From NCBI GenBank assembly GCA_947069175.1, contig CAMTDV010000018.1, positions 40,436,869-40,500,868 of the forward strand: a stretch of DNA of 64,000 nucleotides, in the 5' to 3' direction. Every line of letters starts with the position of its first letter. The first letter of the stretch is position 1. Both the position numbers and the translations under genes were made by a program. The stretch is from Scalesia atractyloides. Lineage: Eukaryota; Streptophyta; Magnoliopsida; Asterales; Asteraceae. Shown in pieces: positions 11,005 to 23,831 of this stretch. The notes beneath the pieces are model-generated. The model was given only the letters and a program-made list of their open reading frames with translations. It did not search any database and had not been told where the DNA came from.

Positions 11005-13690
11005 TGACGTTGTTGTGATCGTTTTTAATATATATTTTTGTGCCGATAACGCCCAAGTGTCGTAGTAATTTCCTCGTAACGTCGATGTGTCCTCTTATAG
11101 TCGTTGACGATATATATTCTTATATTTCACCAAAGTAAATTATATATTTTACTTGCGGGTGAAAATATTATTATTTCATAAGAATATATTTTGTAGTTCG
11201 TCCATTGTCCGATTCGTTCGTCCGTCTGTTTTCGTGGTGTTTCTTTGGAAATATTAAGGAACGCATATATGTATTTTCGTGCCTTTTTATACTTGTTTCA
11301 TACAAGTATTTTCTTGGTGTCATGGATGTATTATTTTGATCATCCTAAGTGTATCTATATACATATACATAACACATAATACATATACTTTGAGGTGTTT
11401 CCAAAATATATAAATTTTAACAAAAATTATGTTTTCACCTTGTCATTATTTTTACCCATTTATTTTTGTGAAAATATATATTTTAAGTTCACAAGAACTC
11501 TTGCATGTTTAATACTTAACCATTTTAACAAAAAGTTCCATAATGATGTTTAAGACCACTAATCACGTTTATCTTGTTAATCACCCTTTAATCCTATCTT
11601 TAATCGCGATTAGAATTTAGGAAATTCGCCATAGTTTCCCCTAAAACTATGAAATTTTCCATGTTATAAACCAAGTTCATTTTTCCAAATCACCATTAAT
11701 TCATCAGGTTTCATCAAAATTCATATATTACATAATCTAACCTCCACACTTCATGAGTTCGCATATATTTATTATTTTTGTGTTCTTCAAAAATAATTTG
11801 TTTTATGGTTATATTTCATGAACTTATATTTTTATAAAACTTCGTTTCTTTTTATAACAAGAGTACATATCTCTTTTTTGTAATAAAAAGTTAAGACTTT
11901 CTAACATGAATTTTTATAACCAGCATTTTATATAACTTATTTTACAAAAATCCAAGTTTATAAACCTTTCATAATCAACTTATAACTCTTTAAAACCCTT
12001 AATTCTTCAAGTATTTCAAGAACATATACACATAACTCATGAACATAAAGATGATGATCTTGTATCATATTTTTGAGTTCATCATAACAATATTATCATG
12101 CTTATAAATTACTACAACATATAAGCATCAAGATCATCATGTTCTAATTTTTCCATACTACTTATCTTAACATAATCAACATGAACATCATAATGTTATG
12201 AGCAAACAAATACAAATATACTAAATAAACACATAATATAGTTATATTTAGTGATTATTATGTTTGAGATTAGGGTTTTTGATTATGTTTAGCTTTGTAT
12301 TCAAGATCATCAACTTGTACTTTTTGCAATCTACTAGTATTAAGGAGCTTAAAAATGGTGGTTCGAGAGCTTACAACTTTTCACGAGTTAAACAAAAAGA
12401 ATAAGAAGAAGATTAGCTCCAAGGAAAGCTCCTAATGCTCCTCCATGATTAATCCATGTTTAGATGGTCTTGTGAAGGCTAGATTGTAGTGAAAAGGGGG
12501 TGTTTCTTGGTTGTTTATGGTGATGTTATGGTGGTGTTGAGGGACCGAGATCAAGAGAGAGCCAAAGGGGTTCTTTGGTTTGATTTTTTTGAAATGAAGG
12601 TTGATGGAAATGATATAATAGGAAGGATGGTCTTAAAAGCATACTCTTCATTAGTCAAACCAACTCCCTCATAGGCCATGCCTTCTTATTCCTTGAAGAT
12701 TTCAAAAGATGGTGAGGCCAAGGGGCCCACCATAACCGTCCGAGGGGGGGGGTTTAAAGTTCCACTTTTTTTTTGTAAAAGTCTTAACTTTGTAGATATT
12801 TTGAGGTTTAAGCAAAGTACGGTTATTAGGGGTTTAAGTAAATCATGAGGGAGGTAATTAGGGATTAGGACTTGAATTATTGTTAACCAGTTCACTTGAC
12901 TAGGAGAAATAGTGTTTAACTAGTTTAAGTGGTTCCCGGTTATGCGTCGGTTTACTAACAAAGCTTTTATGTCGTACCGACAAGGATTTTCCACAAGTTA
13001 TAAATTTACATCCCAAAGATTTATGAAGTAATTTGGAGTCCCCAAATAAGCTTAACTAGTTCACTAGCTTCTTCGTTTGGTTGTTAAGGTGTCGGAAATA
13101 CCGCTTACTAGCTCGTCGGTTCGCTAACAGAATAGTTATGTCTATAGCGATATAATACTAGAAGCTTATAATTTTGGGCATTCCATTGATATCCTTAAAA
13201 TATTTTAGTGTGTTTTTCATCGTTTGCCATAATTCTGGAGGTCCAGAATTGTCGAATTATTATTACGGACGAATTAAAATTGTTAAACTTTTAGCCGATC
13301 GGACGATGCTATAATTAGGGCGTTGGACCGGAAGATTGTGTAATGTGATAAGACTTATTCCCACATTAGTTTTTTCATATGTATGGACTCAATTATGACA
13401 TTCATATGCCTTGATACGTTGTTCTGTTCTGTTAGCGGTTGCTGGCATGAATAGTTCAACCGTGAAAAGTGCGCCCATCACTCTCTACCAACACTTTTAG
13501 GACATAGTTTTAGTTGTTTCGCGTAGTAACAGAACCCAATGAATGTTATATCATGGTTTTCTTGTCCTAATACTTGTTATATGCCGTACGACTCAGTTAC
13601 GTAATTTAATTACGTTTAAATGCATGAGATTATAAAATAAAATAGGTGATTAGATTGTACGGAATTACCGGTTATTTGTCGTTTGTCACA

Positions 13691-13706
13691 TACTCCCCCT
13701 GTTAAA
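13691..13706 (-). promoter_or_regulatory. Gypsy B polypurine tract
   Basis: The minus strand reads AACAGGGGGAGTA directly before the 3' LTR start. Such a tract primes plus-strand DNA synthesis in LTR elements. Confidence 0.75.
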
Positions 13707-13781
13707 AAGAATTCCGTCCCAAAATTCACTTGGAGGCATCCTCTGAAGGATTCTTCTCGAACATGTGGGGGTACCTTGTCT

Positions 13782-15000
13782 TTATATGATCTTCACGCTC
13801 CAGGTGTACTCTGGTCCGTGACGTGAATTCCAGAGGACTTTGACTAGTTTAATTCGACTTCTCCACGTCTTCTGAGTCTTCCAGTCCATAACCTCAACAG
13901 GTTCTTCGGTAAACTGGAGCTTGTCATCAATATGAATTTCATCTGCTGGGATGATAAATGTTTTGTTGGTTAGACTTTTCTTGAAGTTGGACACATGAAA
14001 TGTGTCGTGTACGTTATTAAGCTCCTCTGGCAGTTTCAACTTATAAGCAATTGTACCGACCTTAGCCATAATTTCAAACGGTCCGATATACCTCGGGTTT
14101 CGTTTTCCACTTATCCGGAATCTAGCTACGCCTTTCCAAGGCGAGACCTTTAGTAATACTTTGTCTCCGACCTCGAAGGATAATGGTTTACGTGTACGAT
14201 ATGCGTAGCTCTTTTGTCTATCCTGAGCTATCTTGATTCGCTCGCGGATTTTGAATATTTTGTCTGTGGTTCTTGGACTAGTTTGGGACCAATGAGTTGC
14301 TTGTCACCGATTTCCGCCCAGCATAGCGGAGACCGGCACTTTCGTCCATAAAGTGTTTCGAATGGTGCAACCTTAATACTGGTGTGATAACTATTGTTGT
14401 AGAAAAACTCTACCAACGGTAAATAAGTATCCCAATTTCCTCCTAAATCCATCACACATGCACGAAGCATGTCCTCCAAGGTTTGGATAGTCTGCTCGCT
14501 TTGGCCATCAGTTTGCGGATGAAACGATGTGCTTAGATCCAAACGAGATCCAAACGAAGCTTGAAATGATTGCCATATCCGCGACACAAAGCGACCATCT
14601 CTGTCTGAGATTATCGATACTGGCACTCCATGATGTGCCACAATCTCCTTAAGGTAAAGCTCAGCTAACTTCTCGGTATTGTCTTTTTCTCGAATTGCTA
14701 AGAAGTGAGTCGACTTGGTTAATCGATCAATGACCCAAATCATGTCATGACCTCGAGAGGTCCGTGGTAGCTTCGTAATGAAGTCCATTGATATCGTTCC
14801 CACTTCCAAATGGGAATTTCGGGTTGTTGTAATAATCCAGATGATTTCTGATATTCGGCCTTCACCTTTGCACAAGTTAGGCATTTCCCAACATAGGTTG
14901 CAATATCTCCCTTGAGATTAGGCCACCACTAATACTCTTTCAGATCGTGGTACGTCTTATCAGATCCTGGATGGATTGAGTATTTTGACTTGTGTGCTTC
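13782..15000 (-). pseudogene. Gypsy B integrase with C-terminal tail
   Basis: Reading leftwards, the HHCC zinc region (YSIHPGSDKTYHDLK ... CLTCAKVKAEYQ, about 14990-14860) is interrupted by a stop before WWPNLKGD. The core at 14884-14228 keeps DDE-type residues in MDFITKL, ISDRDGRF and the Glu of SEQTIQTLE. The tail at 14069-13782 (LPEELNNVHDTFHVSNFK ... EEPVEVMDW ... GPEYTW) resembles the chromodomain-like end of Tekay-type elements, which targets chromatin. Frame changes separate the three parts. Confidence 0.85.
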
Positions 15001-16186
15001 GTCTAGTACCAAGTCTCATAATTCCCCAAAATAGGGAACCCAGATTCTTCCCATGAAATATAAAGTTCCATCCTTGTTTGGTTCCATCTGATTTTCCATT
15101 CCCTGTAATGATTCTGCTGGAATGTTTTTTAGATTTCAAGGCTTCTCCTTGTGCCTCACGTACACGAGTCGTAAAGTTAGTCTGAATTGTCATTTCCTGA
15201 GCTCGTACTCGTAGTGTCTTGACTCGTTCTTTCTGGCTCAAGGCATCTGCCACTACATTAGCCTTGCCCGGGTGATATTTGATCTCACAGTCATAATCAT
15301 TCAACAATTCCACCCAGCGTCATTGGCGCATATTTAATTCTATCTGATCTAATGTGTGTTGAAGGCTTTTATGATCTGTGAATATGGTACACCTAGTGCC
15401 ATATAAATAGTGACGCCAGATTTTCAAAGCAAATACCACTGCTCCTAGCTCTAGGTCATGTGTGGTATAGTTCATCTTGTGAACTTTTAGTTGGTGCGAC
15501 GCATACGCGATGACCTTTTCACGTTGCATTAATACGCAACCAAACCCTTGATGTGACGCATCACAATACACCACAAAGTCATTGGTACCGTTCGATAGGG
15601 ATAATATCGGTGCCTGGCATAGTTTGTCCTTCAACATTTGAAAAACGGATTCTTGTTTTTCTACCCAGTCAAACTTTTTATCCTTTTGAGTAAGTGAGGT
15701 TAGCGTTTGAGCAACTTTTGAAAAGTTCTCAATAAATCTCCTGTAATATCTCGCTAAGCATAGAAATTGTCGTACCTCCATGGGGGTCTTAGGAGCAACC
15801 CAATTCTTTATAACCTCAATCTTTGCTGAATCAACATGTATTCCGTTCTCATTCACGACGTGACCGAGAAACTGTACTTCGCGAATCCAAAATTCGCTTT
15901 TCAAAAACTTGGCACATAACTCAAGTGTTGTTCGTTTCTTGCTTAGTTCGTGAGTAAATAATATGTCATCAATGAATACAATCACGAACTTATGGAGGTA
16001 TGGCTTACATACTCGGTTCATCAAATCCATAAACATGGCAGGAGCGTTTGTTAAGCCAAAGGGCATAACAAGGAACTCGTAGATAATTCCCGCATCGAGT
16101 AGTTCCTGAAGCTGAGTAGATAATTCCCGCATCTCCGAGGGCGCTAGTCGATATGGGGATTTTACCACAGGCGCGGCTCCTGGCAC
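14960..16186 (-). pseudogene. Gypsy B reverse transcriptase and RNase H, with internal deletion
   Basis: Starting at 16186 the frame enters RT at SPYRLAPSEMRELSTQLQEL but jumps after about 35 residues straight to VMPFGLTNAPAMF. It therefore lacks the fingers region and the motif with the first catalytic Asp. The FIDDIL signature (about 15975) is kept, and a second shortening follows it. RNase H is readable from VVYCDASHQGFGC (about 15570) to FTDHKSLQHTLDQ (about 15350) and continues as ELLNDYDCEIKYHPGK (15313). The first junction carries an 18-bp repeat at 16079-16096 and 16116-16133. Confidence 0.88.
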
Positions 16187-16800
16187 TAAGTCGATACGAA
16201 ACTCGACTTGTCGCTATGGAGGTAACCACGGCAAGTCTTCTGGAAAGACATCGGGGTACTCCTTCACTACTGGTATGTCTTCCACCTTGCGCTCCTCGGC
16301 CTTCTTGTCAATCATGTGGGCAAGAAAGGCGATGCATCCTTTTCTCAAGCACTTCGGAGCCTTCATGCAATTAATAATTCGTAAAGGCGTGTCATGTTTC
16401 TCTCCGTGAACCATCAAGTGTTCTCCGTCAGGTAAGGGAATACGAATGATCTTCTCGTGACATATGACTTTGGCTCGATTGCCGGATAGCTTATCCATAC
16501 CAACGACAACGTCGAAACGACCTAATTGAACTAGTATTAGGTCTATATCGATTTTTTGTTCACCGAGTTCCAAGGTACATTTCTTTATGATTTCTCCCGA
16601 CTCTACTAATTTTTCATTGGCTAGTTCTATCGAGTATGGAATATCTAGTTTACTCGATTCTACCCCAAGTATATTTCTAAATTCCTTAGAAATAAAACTA
16701 AAATATGCCCCGGTATCGAAAGTATAGATGCGAAGTGATTGTTTATCGGGAACGTACCGATGACTACATTCGGATCCTGACGAGCATCCTTAGCTCCCGT
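16187..16800 (-). pseudogene. Gypsy B protease region
   Basis: An aspartic protease motif FDTGA is readable near 16712-16698, followed by FSFISKEF. About 50 residues on, the frame 16573-16214 has GRFDVVVGMDKLS, where the family usually has GMDW. It leads through a linker (EYPDVFPEDLP) into RT. The protease would cut the polyprotein. Stops separate it from gag. Confidence 0.75.
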
Positions 16801-17983
16801 TACAAAACCTCTTCCCCGAGCTTGATTTTCCTTTGGGCAGTCCTTCTTAAAGTGCCATTTGTTGCCGCATGATTAACATCATTGATTCTCTCCAAAGTTC
16901 GTTCCCCAGCATGCATTTGTGGTATGCCTGATCCTACCACATTTTCCACTCTTGGTGCCTCGGCATTCCCCGTAGTGGTGGAAGGGGCATTTGTTGCATT
17001 TAGGGGCATTCCTAGTGTAAGGCTTCCTGTTGGTATTGTTTGTAGTGGTGGTAACATAAGCCTTGGATTGTCTCTTGTTTTTATTGTTGCTCTTACCACC
17101 TCGTGAGGCTTTCTTGAAATGAGAGAATTTTCTTTTGTTGGAGTCCGTAGTCTCCACAGTAGCTTCCTTTTTGGTCGTTCTCTGCTTTAGCAACCTTCTT
17201 TGGCGCACAGCCTCCTCAATAAGGCTGGCAGCTAGCTCAATAGCTTCAGTAATGTCGATGGGTTTTGAAGAGGTAACCAAACTTAAGATCGTAGGGGCAA
17301 GTCCCCATATGAACCTTTCAATCCTTAAACTCTGGTTCCACGAAGTACAGAACCACTCGTGACAAGTTGTGAAACCTCTTTACATATCATGTGATGTCTG
17401 AGCCAACCATCTTTAGATTCCAGAATTTTGTCTCTAGCTTTTGAATTTCCGACCTCGAGCAATACTTTTTCCTCATAATTTCTTTCAGCTCCTCCCAGGT
17501 TAGACCGTATGTTGCATCATCACCTTTGGTCTGGACCTGGAGATTCCACCATGATAATGCTCCATCAACAATGAGTCCAGTGACATACGTGACTCTTTGT
17601 TCCGCAGGGCACTTGCTCATTCGAATGACTGTGTCAGTCTTCTCAGTCCAGCGTATGAAGGAAACAACACCTCCTATACCGTCAAAGTTCAAAGGCTTGC
17701 AGTCTAAGAACTGCTTGTAGGTGTAACCTGAAGTCATTACACGCACCAATTCAAGAGTGAGGATAACAAAAGCACGAATAGAATAAACGAGGGTGCTATA
17801 TGGTTATATAAATAACCAAAAGTTACCGGTCGAAGGGTTGGTTCCGGATGTCCCTCCAGTTCCACCGCTATGTTCGGTGCGGTTGGCCTCGTACTGAGCA
17901 ATTGCCTGAGAGATACGCTTGTTCAGCTCCTCTTGGGTCGCCGATAGCACGTTAGTGTTGATACTCCTTCGTCGTGGCGGCAT
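16801..17983 (-). pseudogene. Gypsy B gag with a candidate intron
   Basis: ATG at 17983 begins MPPRRRSIN and runs 52 codons to 17827. A GT..AG segment, 17826-17728, then separates it from the gag core, which starts YTYKQFLDCKPLNFDG and contains ALSWWNLQ and TWEELKEIMRKKYCSR. Removing the segment keeps the frame; reading through it meets a stop after six codons. A lysine-rich stretch and a zinc-knuckle region (CGRIRHTTNAC) follow near 16940-16900 in other frames. Gag packages the RNA. The copy is frame-broken. Confidence 0.75.
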
Positions 17984-17989
17984 CGTCTT

Positions 17990-18600
17990 CTAGTAGGAAT
18001 ATTTGTCGTAATTAGACGATTGTTTAATAATAAAATAATTATTTTTTTATCATCAATGTATACAAAAAATAGTATATATTTTTTTTGTCAAGTATATATA
18101 TATACAACACGTCGGGTATTTAATAAATAAACATATATATACGGGTAGTCACATGATCGCGAGTATGCAAGGACACACCAATCATCACAGAATCATGGAA
18201 TCTCACTACGTAGATAATCATCACGACAAAATGAAGAAACATCACCCACAACATAATAAGGAACATTGTCCACAACATCACCATGCCATAACAATATCAA
18301 TCAATATATCACCACATCATAATAATATCAACCACAACATAAAAGATAGACAATGTGAAATAAAGAAAGTTCACTTTCATATATAACGATAACTTGTTAC
18401 ATTTTGTTCATGGAGAATTAAAAGGACTTAGGGGTATAAATCCCTAGTCAATACAAGTTAATACAATACAAAAGTAAAATTTTCTTCTACATTGCTTCTT
18501 CATATCTTCAAGTTATCTTCAAAAGGTTGGTTCTTCTAGGCTGATTTATCCCAAAAGCTAGATCCATATGAGCGGGACTGATCCCCAGAGATGATAGTAA
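17990..18600 (-). other. Gypsy B spacer between leader ORF and gag
   Basis: AT- and CA-rich sequence with no coding similarity on either strand that I recognise. A histidine-rich open frame at 18153-18386 on the plus strand comes from CAT/CAC-rich base composition. Confidence 0.5.
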
Positions 18601-18605
18601 CCATA

Positions 18606-19882
18606 CTACTGCGGTGGAGGAGGTGGCGGGGATGGTGATCGGTGAAGTAAGCCGCGGAGATAAGCTAACTCCTCCTCCTTACCATAGATACGCCTGGAAG
18701 AAATACGATGGATGCGCTCCAACTCACGCACTCGTGCCGCATACGGACACTTTGCATGGTGGCAGTGGCAATGGGGTGGTGAAGTTGGTGGTGGTGGTGA
18801 TGATGGTAGTAGTAGTGGTGATGGTGGTGGGTATGATGGTGGAGGTGGTGGAGGAGATGATGGTGGTGGGGGTGGTGGAGCACTAGTAGTGGGACCGGTA
18901 TCATACTGAGTCTGTAAATCCCAGATCCTCCAGAAGGCCAGTGATATCTTCAAGTCATGAGAGGTCACTCTTTCATGTAGGGGAACTGGAGGAAAGTGGG
19001 AGGGATGATACGGGTCAGACGGGCTCATACCCGATTGGGGTATGAGGGTGTACATGCTACGGGCAGGAGATGGAGAGCGGGTGACATGTATGTGTGGTGG
19101 TGCAGTAGGAGGTGAGGGTCAGCCCAGTGGGAGAGCCCAGCAGCAAGTGGGTCATGCACGGGGTGGTATGTAGAGCTGCTAGCGAAGAACGGGGATGGTT
19201 TCATAACAGGACGTAGAACACCGCTCAATGAATAATGTCGTGGGAGTCTGGTGTATGGAGCGGGTCCGGGGGTAGGATATCTGGCATGAATGGGGCTGAC
19301 ATGAACAGGTGGGGATGCGGGGGTGAATGTATCGGAGAGGGTGGTACTGGGGCGGCTGAAGAGGCATCGTCAGATAGATGCCCACTGTCGGCATCCAACG
19401 ATGATGAAGATAGGTTGACAACTGGTATGACTGGTGGGGGTAGCTCAAGGATAGCAATCTCATCAATAACCTCTCCGTCACCTAGCTCGTCCTAGGTGGT
19501 CAACATGGAACGCAGGAATGTCATCATCGTCATCGTCCAGGTCGATGACAGGTGAGACAATGGCTAGTGGTGCGACTAGGTGCACAACTACGTGCTCTCC
19601 CTTAGGGTGACCATGGATGGCCACATCATATGGGGGCTGAGGGATGGCTAAATCATCATCATCCACGTCATGCGGGAGCTTAGGGTCGACGCCAATAGGG
19701 TGATCAGGAAGGGCGAAGGGCTGGTAATCGTCGAGGTCCTCGTCATCAGCAACTCGTGGTAGACACATCCTCCTGGGTATGGCCTCACCAGCAGAGTCAT
19801 ATCCGTCATCAGACACATACTCCATCGGATCCTCATCAGAGCTCGATGATGAAGAGATGATCCTGGAAAATAATTCGTACAA
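18606..19882 (-). pseudogene. Gypsy B leader ORF, acidic and proline-rich
   Basis: Upstream of gag on the minus strand lie linked open segments. The segment 19882-19478 has Ser/Asp-rich stretches and DYQPFALPDHP, then acidic runs. Proline-rich segments follow at 19481-19179 and 19228-19025 in shifted frames. The segment 19055-18606 has long PPPPP and SPPPP runs and ends with a charged helix-like part (RELERIHRISSRRI). I recognise the style from N-terminal regions of Asteraceae gypsy polyproteins, but know no function. It lies between 5' LTR and gag and is frame-broken. Confidence 0.6.
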
Positions 19883-19949
19883 TGCTTAAATATATGGGCT
19901 AGTAATTAATTATTACTTATAATATATTTCATATTAATCACGGATTCTC

Positions 19950-20189
19950 ATGCAAGTCTTTGTTCTTTGTCGAGTTTGAGATTGGGCCTAGCCTATGTGT
20001 TTATATATTTGGGCCTAGCCCACCATAATTAATTAAAATGAGTGCATTTAATGGGGAGTCTTATACTTATATAATTTTTACTAAGTGTGCCACTTCCAAG
20101 TATCTTCATATACTTATGTATTACTTAGTACTTTTTACACTTCTTAAACTTCCGGATTTTGTTTTCGATAATATTTATTAGTTCGGTGT

Positions 20190-20233
<44 letters not shown>

Positions 20234-21744
20234 CTGACGTTGTTGTGATCGTTTTTAATATATATTTTTGTGTCGATAACGCCCAAGTGTCTTAATAATT
20301 TCCTCGTAACGTCGATGTGTCCTCTTATATTCGTTGACGATACATATTCTTTTATTTCACCAAAGTACATTATATATTTTACATGCGGGTGAAAATATTG
20401 TTATTCCATAAGAATATATTTTTTAGTTCGTCCGTTCTCCGATTCGTTCGTTTGTCCGTTTTCGTGGGGTTTCTTTAGAAATATTAAGGAGCGTATATAT
20501 ATATTTTCGTGCCTTTTATACTTGTTTCATACAAGTATTTTCTTGGCATCGTGGATGTGTTATTTTGATCATCCTAAGTGTATCTATATACATACACATA
20601 ACACATAATACATATACTTTGAGGTGTTTCCAAAATATATAATTTTTAACAAAAATTATATTTTCACCTTGTCATTATTTTTACCCATTTATTTTTGTGA
20701 AAATATATATTTTAAGTTCACAAGAACTCTTGCATGTTTAACTTAACCATTTTAACAAAAAGTTCCATAATGATGTTTAAGACCACTAATCACGTTTATC
20801 TTGTTAATCACCCTTTAATCCTATCTTTAATCGCGATTAGAATTTAGGAAATTCGCCATAGTTTCCCCTAAAACTATGATATTTTCCACGTTATAAAAAC
20901 GTATTTTAAACCAAGTTCAATTTTCTAAATCACTGTTAATTCATCAAGTTTCATCAAAATTCATATATTACATAATCTAACCTCCACACTTCATGAGTTT
21001 GCATATATTTATTATTTTTGTGTTCTTCAAAAATAATATGTTTTTATGGTTATATTTCATGAACTTATATTTTTATAAAACTTGGTTTCTTTTTTATAAC
21101 AAGATTAGATAACTCTTTTTTTTTGTAATAAAAAGTTAAGACTTTCTAACATTAATTTTTATAACCAACATTTTATATAACTTATCTTACAAAAATCCAA
21201 GTTTATAAACCATTCATAATCAACTTATAACTCTTTTAAACCCTTGATTCTTCAAGTATTTCAAGAACATATACACATAACTCATGAACATGAAGATGAT
21301 GATCTTATATGATTTGAACATATTCATGTTTACATCATATTTCTGAGTTCATCATAACAATATTATCATGCTTATAAATTACTGCAACATATAAGCATCA
21401 AGATCAACATGATCATCATAATCTTATGAGCAAACAAACACAAATATACTAAATCAACACATAATATAGTTATATTTAGTGATTATTATGTTTGAGATTA
21501 TGGTTTTTGATTATGTTTAGCTTTGTTTTCAAGGTCATCAACTTGTACTTTTGCAATCTACTAGTATTAAGGAGCTTAAAAATGGTGTTTAGAGAGCTTA
21601 CAACTTTGCAAGAGTTAAAAAAGAAGAATAAGAAGAAGATAAACTCCAAGGAAAGGTCCTAATGCTCCTCCATGATTACTCCATGTTTAGATGGTCTTGT
21701 GATGGCTAGACTGTGGTGAAAACGGGGTGTTTCTTGGTTGTTTA
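19950..21744 (-). repeat. Gypsy B 5' LTR, left piece
   Basis: Matches 10548-12520 of the 3' LTR from TTTGTCGAGTTTGAGATTGG onwards, with one copy of the 193-bp unit and an AT microsatellite near 20190-20230. About 1.25 kb of the LTR at its inner (left) end is absent. No primer-binding site is visible next to it, so a deletion has removed the LTR/leader junction. Interrupted at 21744 by element C. Confidence 0.88.
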
Positions 21745-22418
21745 TGTGACATCTGTGTATTTTAATCATCATACTATTCCGAACGATTTTGTAATTTTAT
21801 AGTATTGAGTTTTATTCCAAGATTTATGACATTTCGTATTTTCAATCCTTGTTCAAATTCGACCTTTCAAGTCATTTCTAGAAGTGAAATCGCAAACCGT
21901 TACGCAAACGTAATCAGTTTAACGCGATGTACACTCTGGAACAATGTCATAACCTAAACATACCCTAAATACCCTTTACATAACTTAGAAATAAGTTTTG
22001 AGGGCTTCGGTATGGCAAAAACATGCTTATGCAACTTTAGGGGCTATATTGCAAATTCTGCGAAAGTATGCCGTTACACGTATTTCCTAATGCGGAACAT
22101 GTACGCGCATCCAAAAATTTTGTAATCATTAAAATCTAGTATTTTAATGATTGGAATGCAAAAATATCATTCGTTACACGATTACGGTCATTTGCGCGTT
22201 CGTTACGATTTTCGTCGTAATTAACAAAAAAACCGCAACCGTACGGCTGAACAAACCGACACCCGGGACATTTTTGGACACATTTCAAGTTTCCTAAGCT
22301 TTATCGTTTTTATAAAGCTTAAAAATGAGGTTAACGGGTGTTAAAAGTGCCAAATCACGAAGAAACGAGTTCAGGGGCCTGTTTTGCCAACTTTTGAAAG
22401 TTGTTGTCAGCTAAGGGG

Positions 22419-22457
22419 CTTACGGACCGTAAGCCCATACCCCTTACGGTCCGTAAG
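22419..22457. promoter_or_regulatory. Paired dyad in C LTR U3 (also at 30848-30886 and 39324-39362)
   Basis: CTTACGGACCGTAAG is followed after 9 bp by CTTACGGTCCGTAAG. Each half is a near-perfect palindrome and the two are reverse complements. It lies about 170-200 bp upstream of the TATA box in all three LTRs. A diverged form occurs at 57553-57590 in the LTR of gypsy G. A regulatory role is inference. Confidence 0.6.
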
Positions 22458-22621
22458 GACCCCCTAGCTCAGCAGTTTCTTGGCAGCATCTTGTTTAAGT
22501 TCTTGGACACTAAGCAAACAAATTGCCACACTCCTTCTTGTTTCAACACCTCATTATACACTTGTAATGATCCTAGATCAAGTGCCTAACACTTGGAATG
22601 ATCTTGTGCATCATCCACAAG

Positions 22622-22629
22622 TATAAATA
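22622..22629 (+). promoter_or_regulatory. TATA box of C LTR1 (also 31051-31058, 39528-39535)
   Basis: AGTATAAATAGACCC is identical in the three LTRs and is followed by a CT-rich leader (CTTCTTCCTCCCATACTCTT). This is a typical LTR core promoter. Confidence 0.7.
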
Positions 22630-23831
22630 GACCCTCATTTTCACTTCACAACTTTCTCATTTGCATCTTCTTCCTCCCATACTCTTGGAGCTTGCTTCCA
22701 TCCTTTTTGGAGGCCTCCTACTGAGTTCTTTGAGATCTTGGGTGTTCCTAAACACAAGTAAGATCTCATCCTTAGTCTTTTTATTTCTTTTAACTATTTC
22801 AAGCTAAAAGTCAAACATTTGTTTGACTTTCGGCTTTGACCATTAATTGGTCAAGTCAAGGTCCAATTCGACTTTGCAACGTGATCGTAATCACATGGTT
22901 ATGATCCATAGCGATCATACCTACTGGTTACCACGTTTCCTAGTAAAGGTGACGAGTCAAAGTTTTGGTCAATAACGCGCAAAATGCGCATTATACGATG
23001 GAACTATTTTCGGGTATAAACAACCTTTGTTTTGATACCAAATCAGTTTTAAAAACCTTGTTAGACATGTTTAACATGTCTAACTCGTCACTTTTAGTTT
23101 AGTGCTTGTTTAGGATCGTAAGTCGAGCGGTCTTGACCACTGCTTTGACTTTTGAATCCGACCAAACTCATATTTGTGACCATAGTTATACAGGGAATAA
23201 CCCTCTGAGTTAATACCTTATGGTCACATCGTTTGGTTACTATTATGATAGGTCGTTATTATGCCCTTTATAAATGACCAAAATGCATTTTAAGCATATG
23301 TAACGAAAGTTTTGACATATAAACTAATATTAAAAAATTATTAAACATCTTTGGGCATTTAAGACTTATCATAGGACATGTTTAACCAACCGATCACGCA
23401 TTTACGCAAATGACTCGTTAAAGTGCGTAAAATACCTTAACGGGTCATTACGGGTCAAAGCACTTAGGATCACTTCCAAATCAGAATGTTGAGTTTATTA
23501 AATCATACCATATGAATTCCAACACTCATTTGATTTATAAGCCATCATTCTATCCAATCCGCCGATTAAAGTCCCGATTTATTAACATAGTTATCCGATC
23601 TTAGGAACCATTTGATTCCTCGGACTCTTGCGCTTTATTATTCTTCTTGAACAAGGATACTTTTGCAACCCCAAGTGAGTACATAGACCCCTCTTTTATA
23701 TTTTTCAAATATTTTGGGGTGAAACACATGTGCCTACTCGATACTTTCATGTTTTCACGTTTTTATGACATATACTTGCTATGTTCATCAAGTACATATA
23801 TAGTACATGATTTCAATTATGTTTTGCTATG

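Larger units (their letters stand above)
9290..13690 (-). repeat. Gypsy B 3' LTR, 4.4 kb
   Basis: Runs from TGTCACACCC to TTTGTCACA, next to the polypurine tract at 13691. It matches the 5' LTR pieces 19950-21744 and 42061-43226. It holds a minisatellite (10318-10545), a 193-bp duplication (10600-11004) and AT microsatellites. Short open frames here do not resemble genes. At 4.4 kb it is long for a plant gypsy LTR. Confidence 0.9.

Noticed and set aside
18614..18909. Gly/Val- and Met-rich frames on the plus strand
   Set aside because: Shadows of the proline-rich minus-strand leader ORF; low-complexity triplets stay open in several frames.
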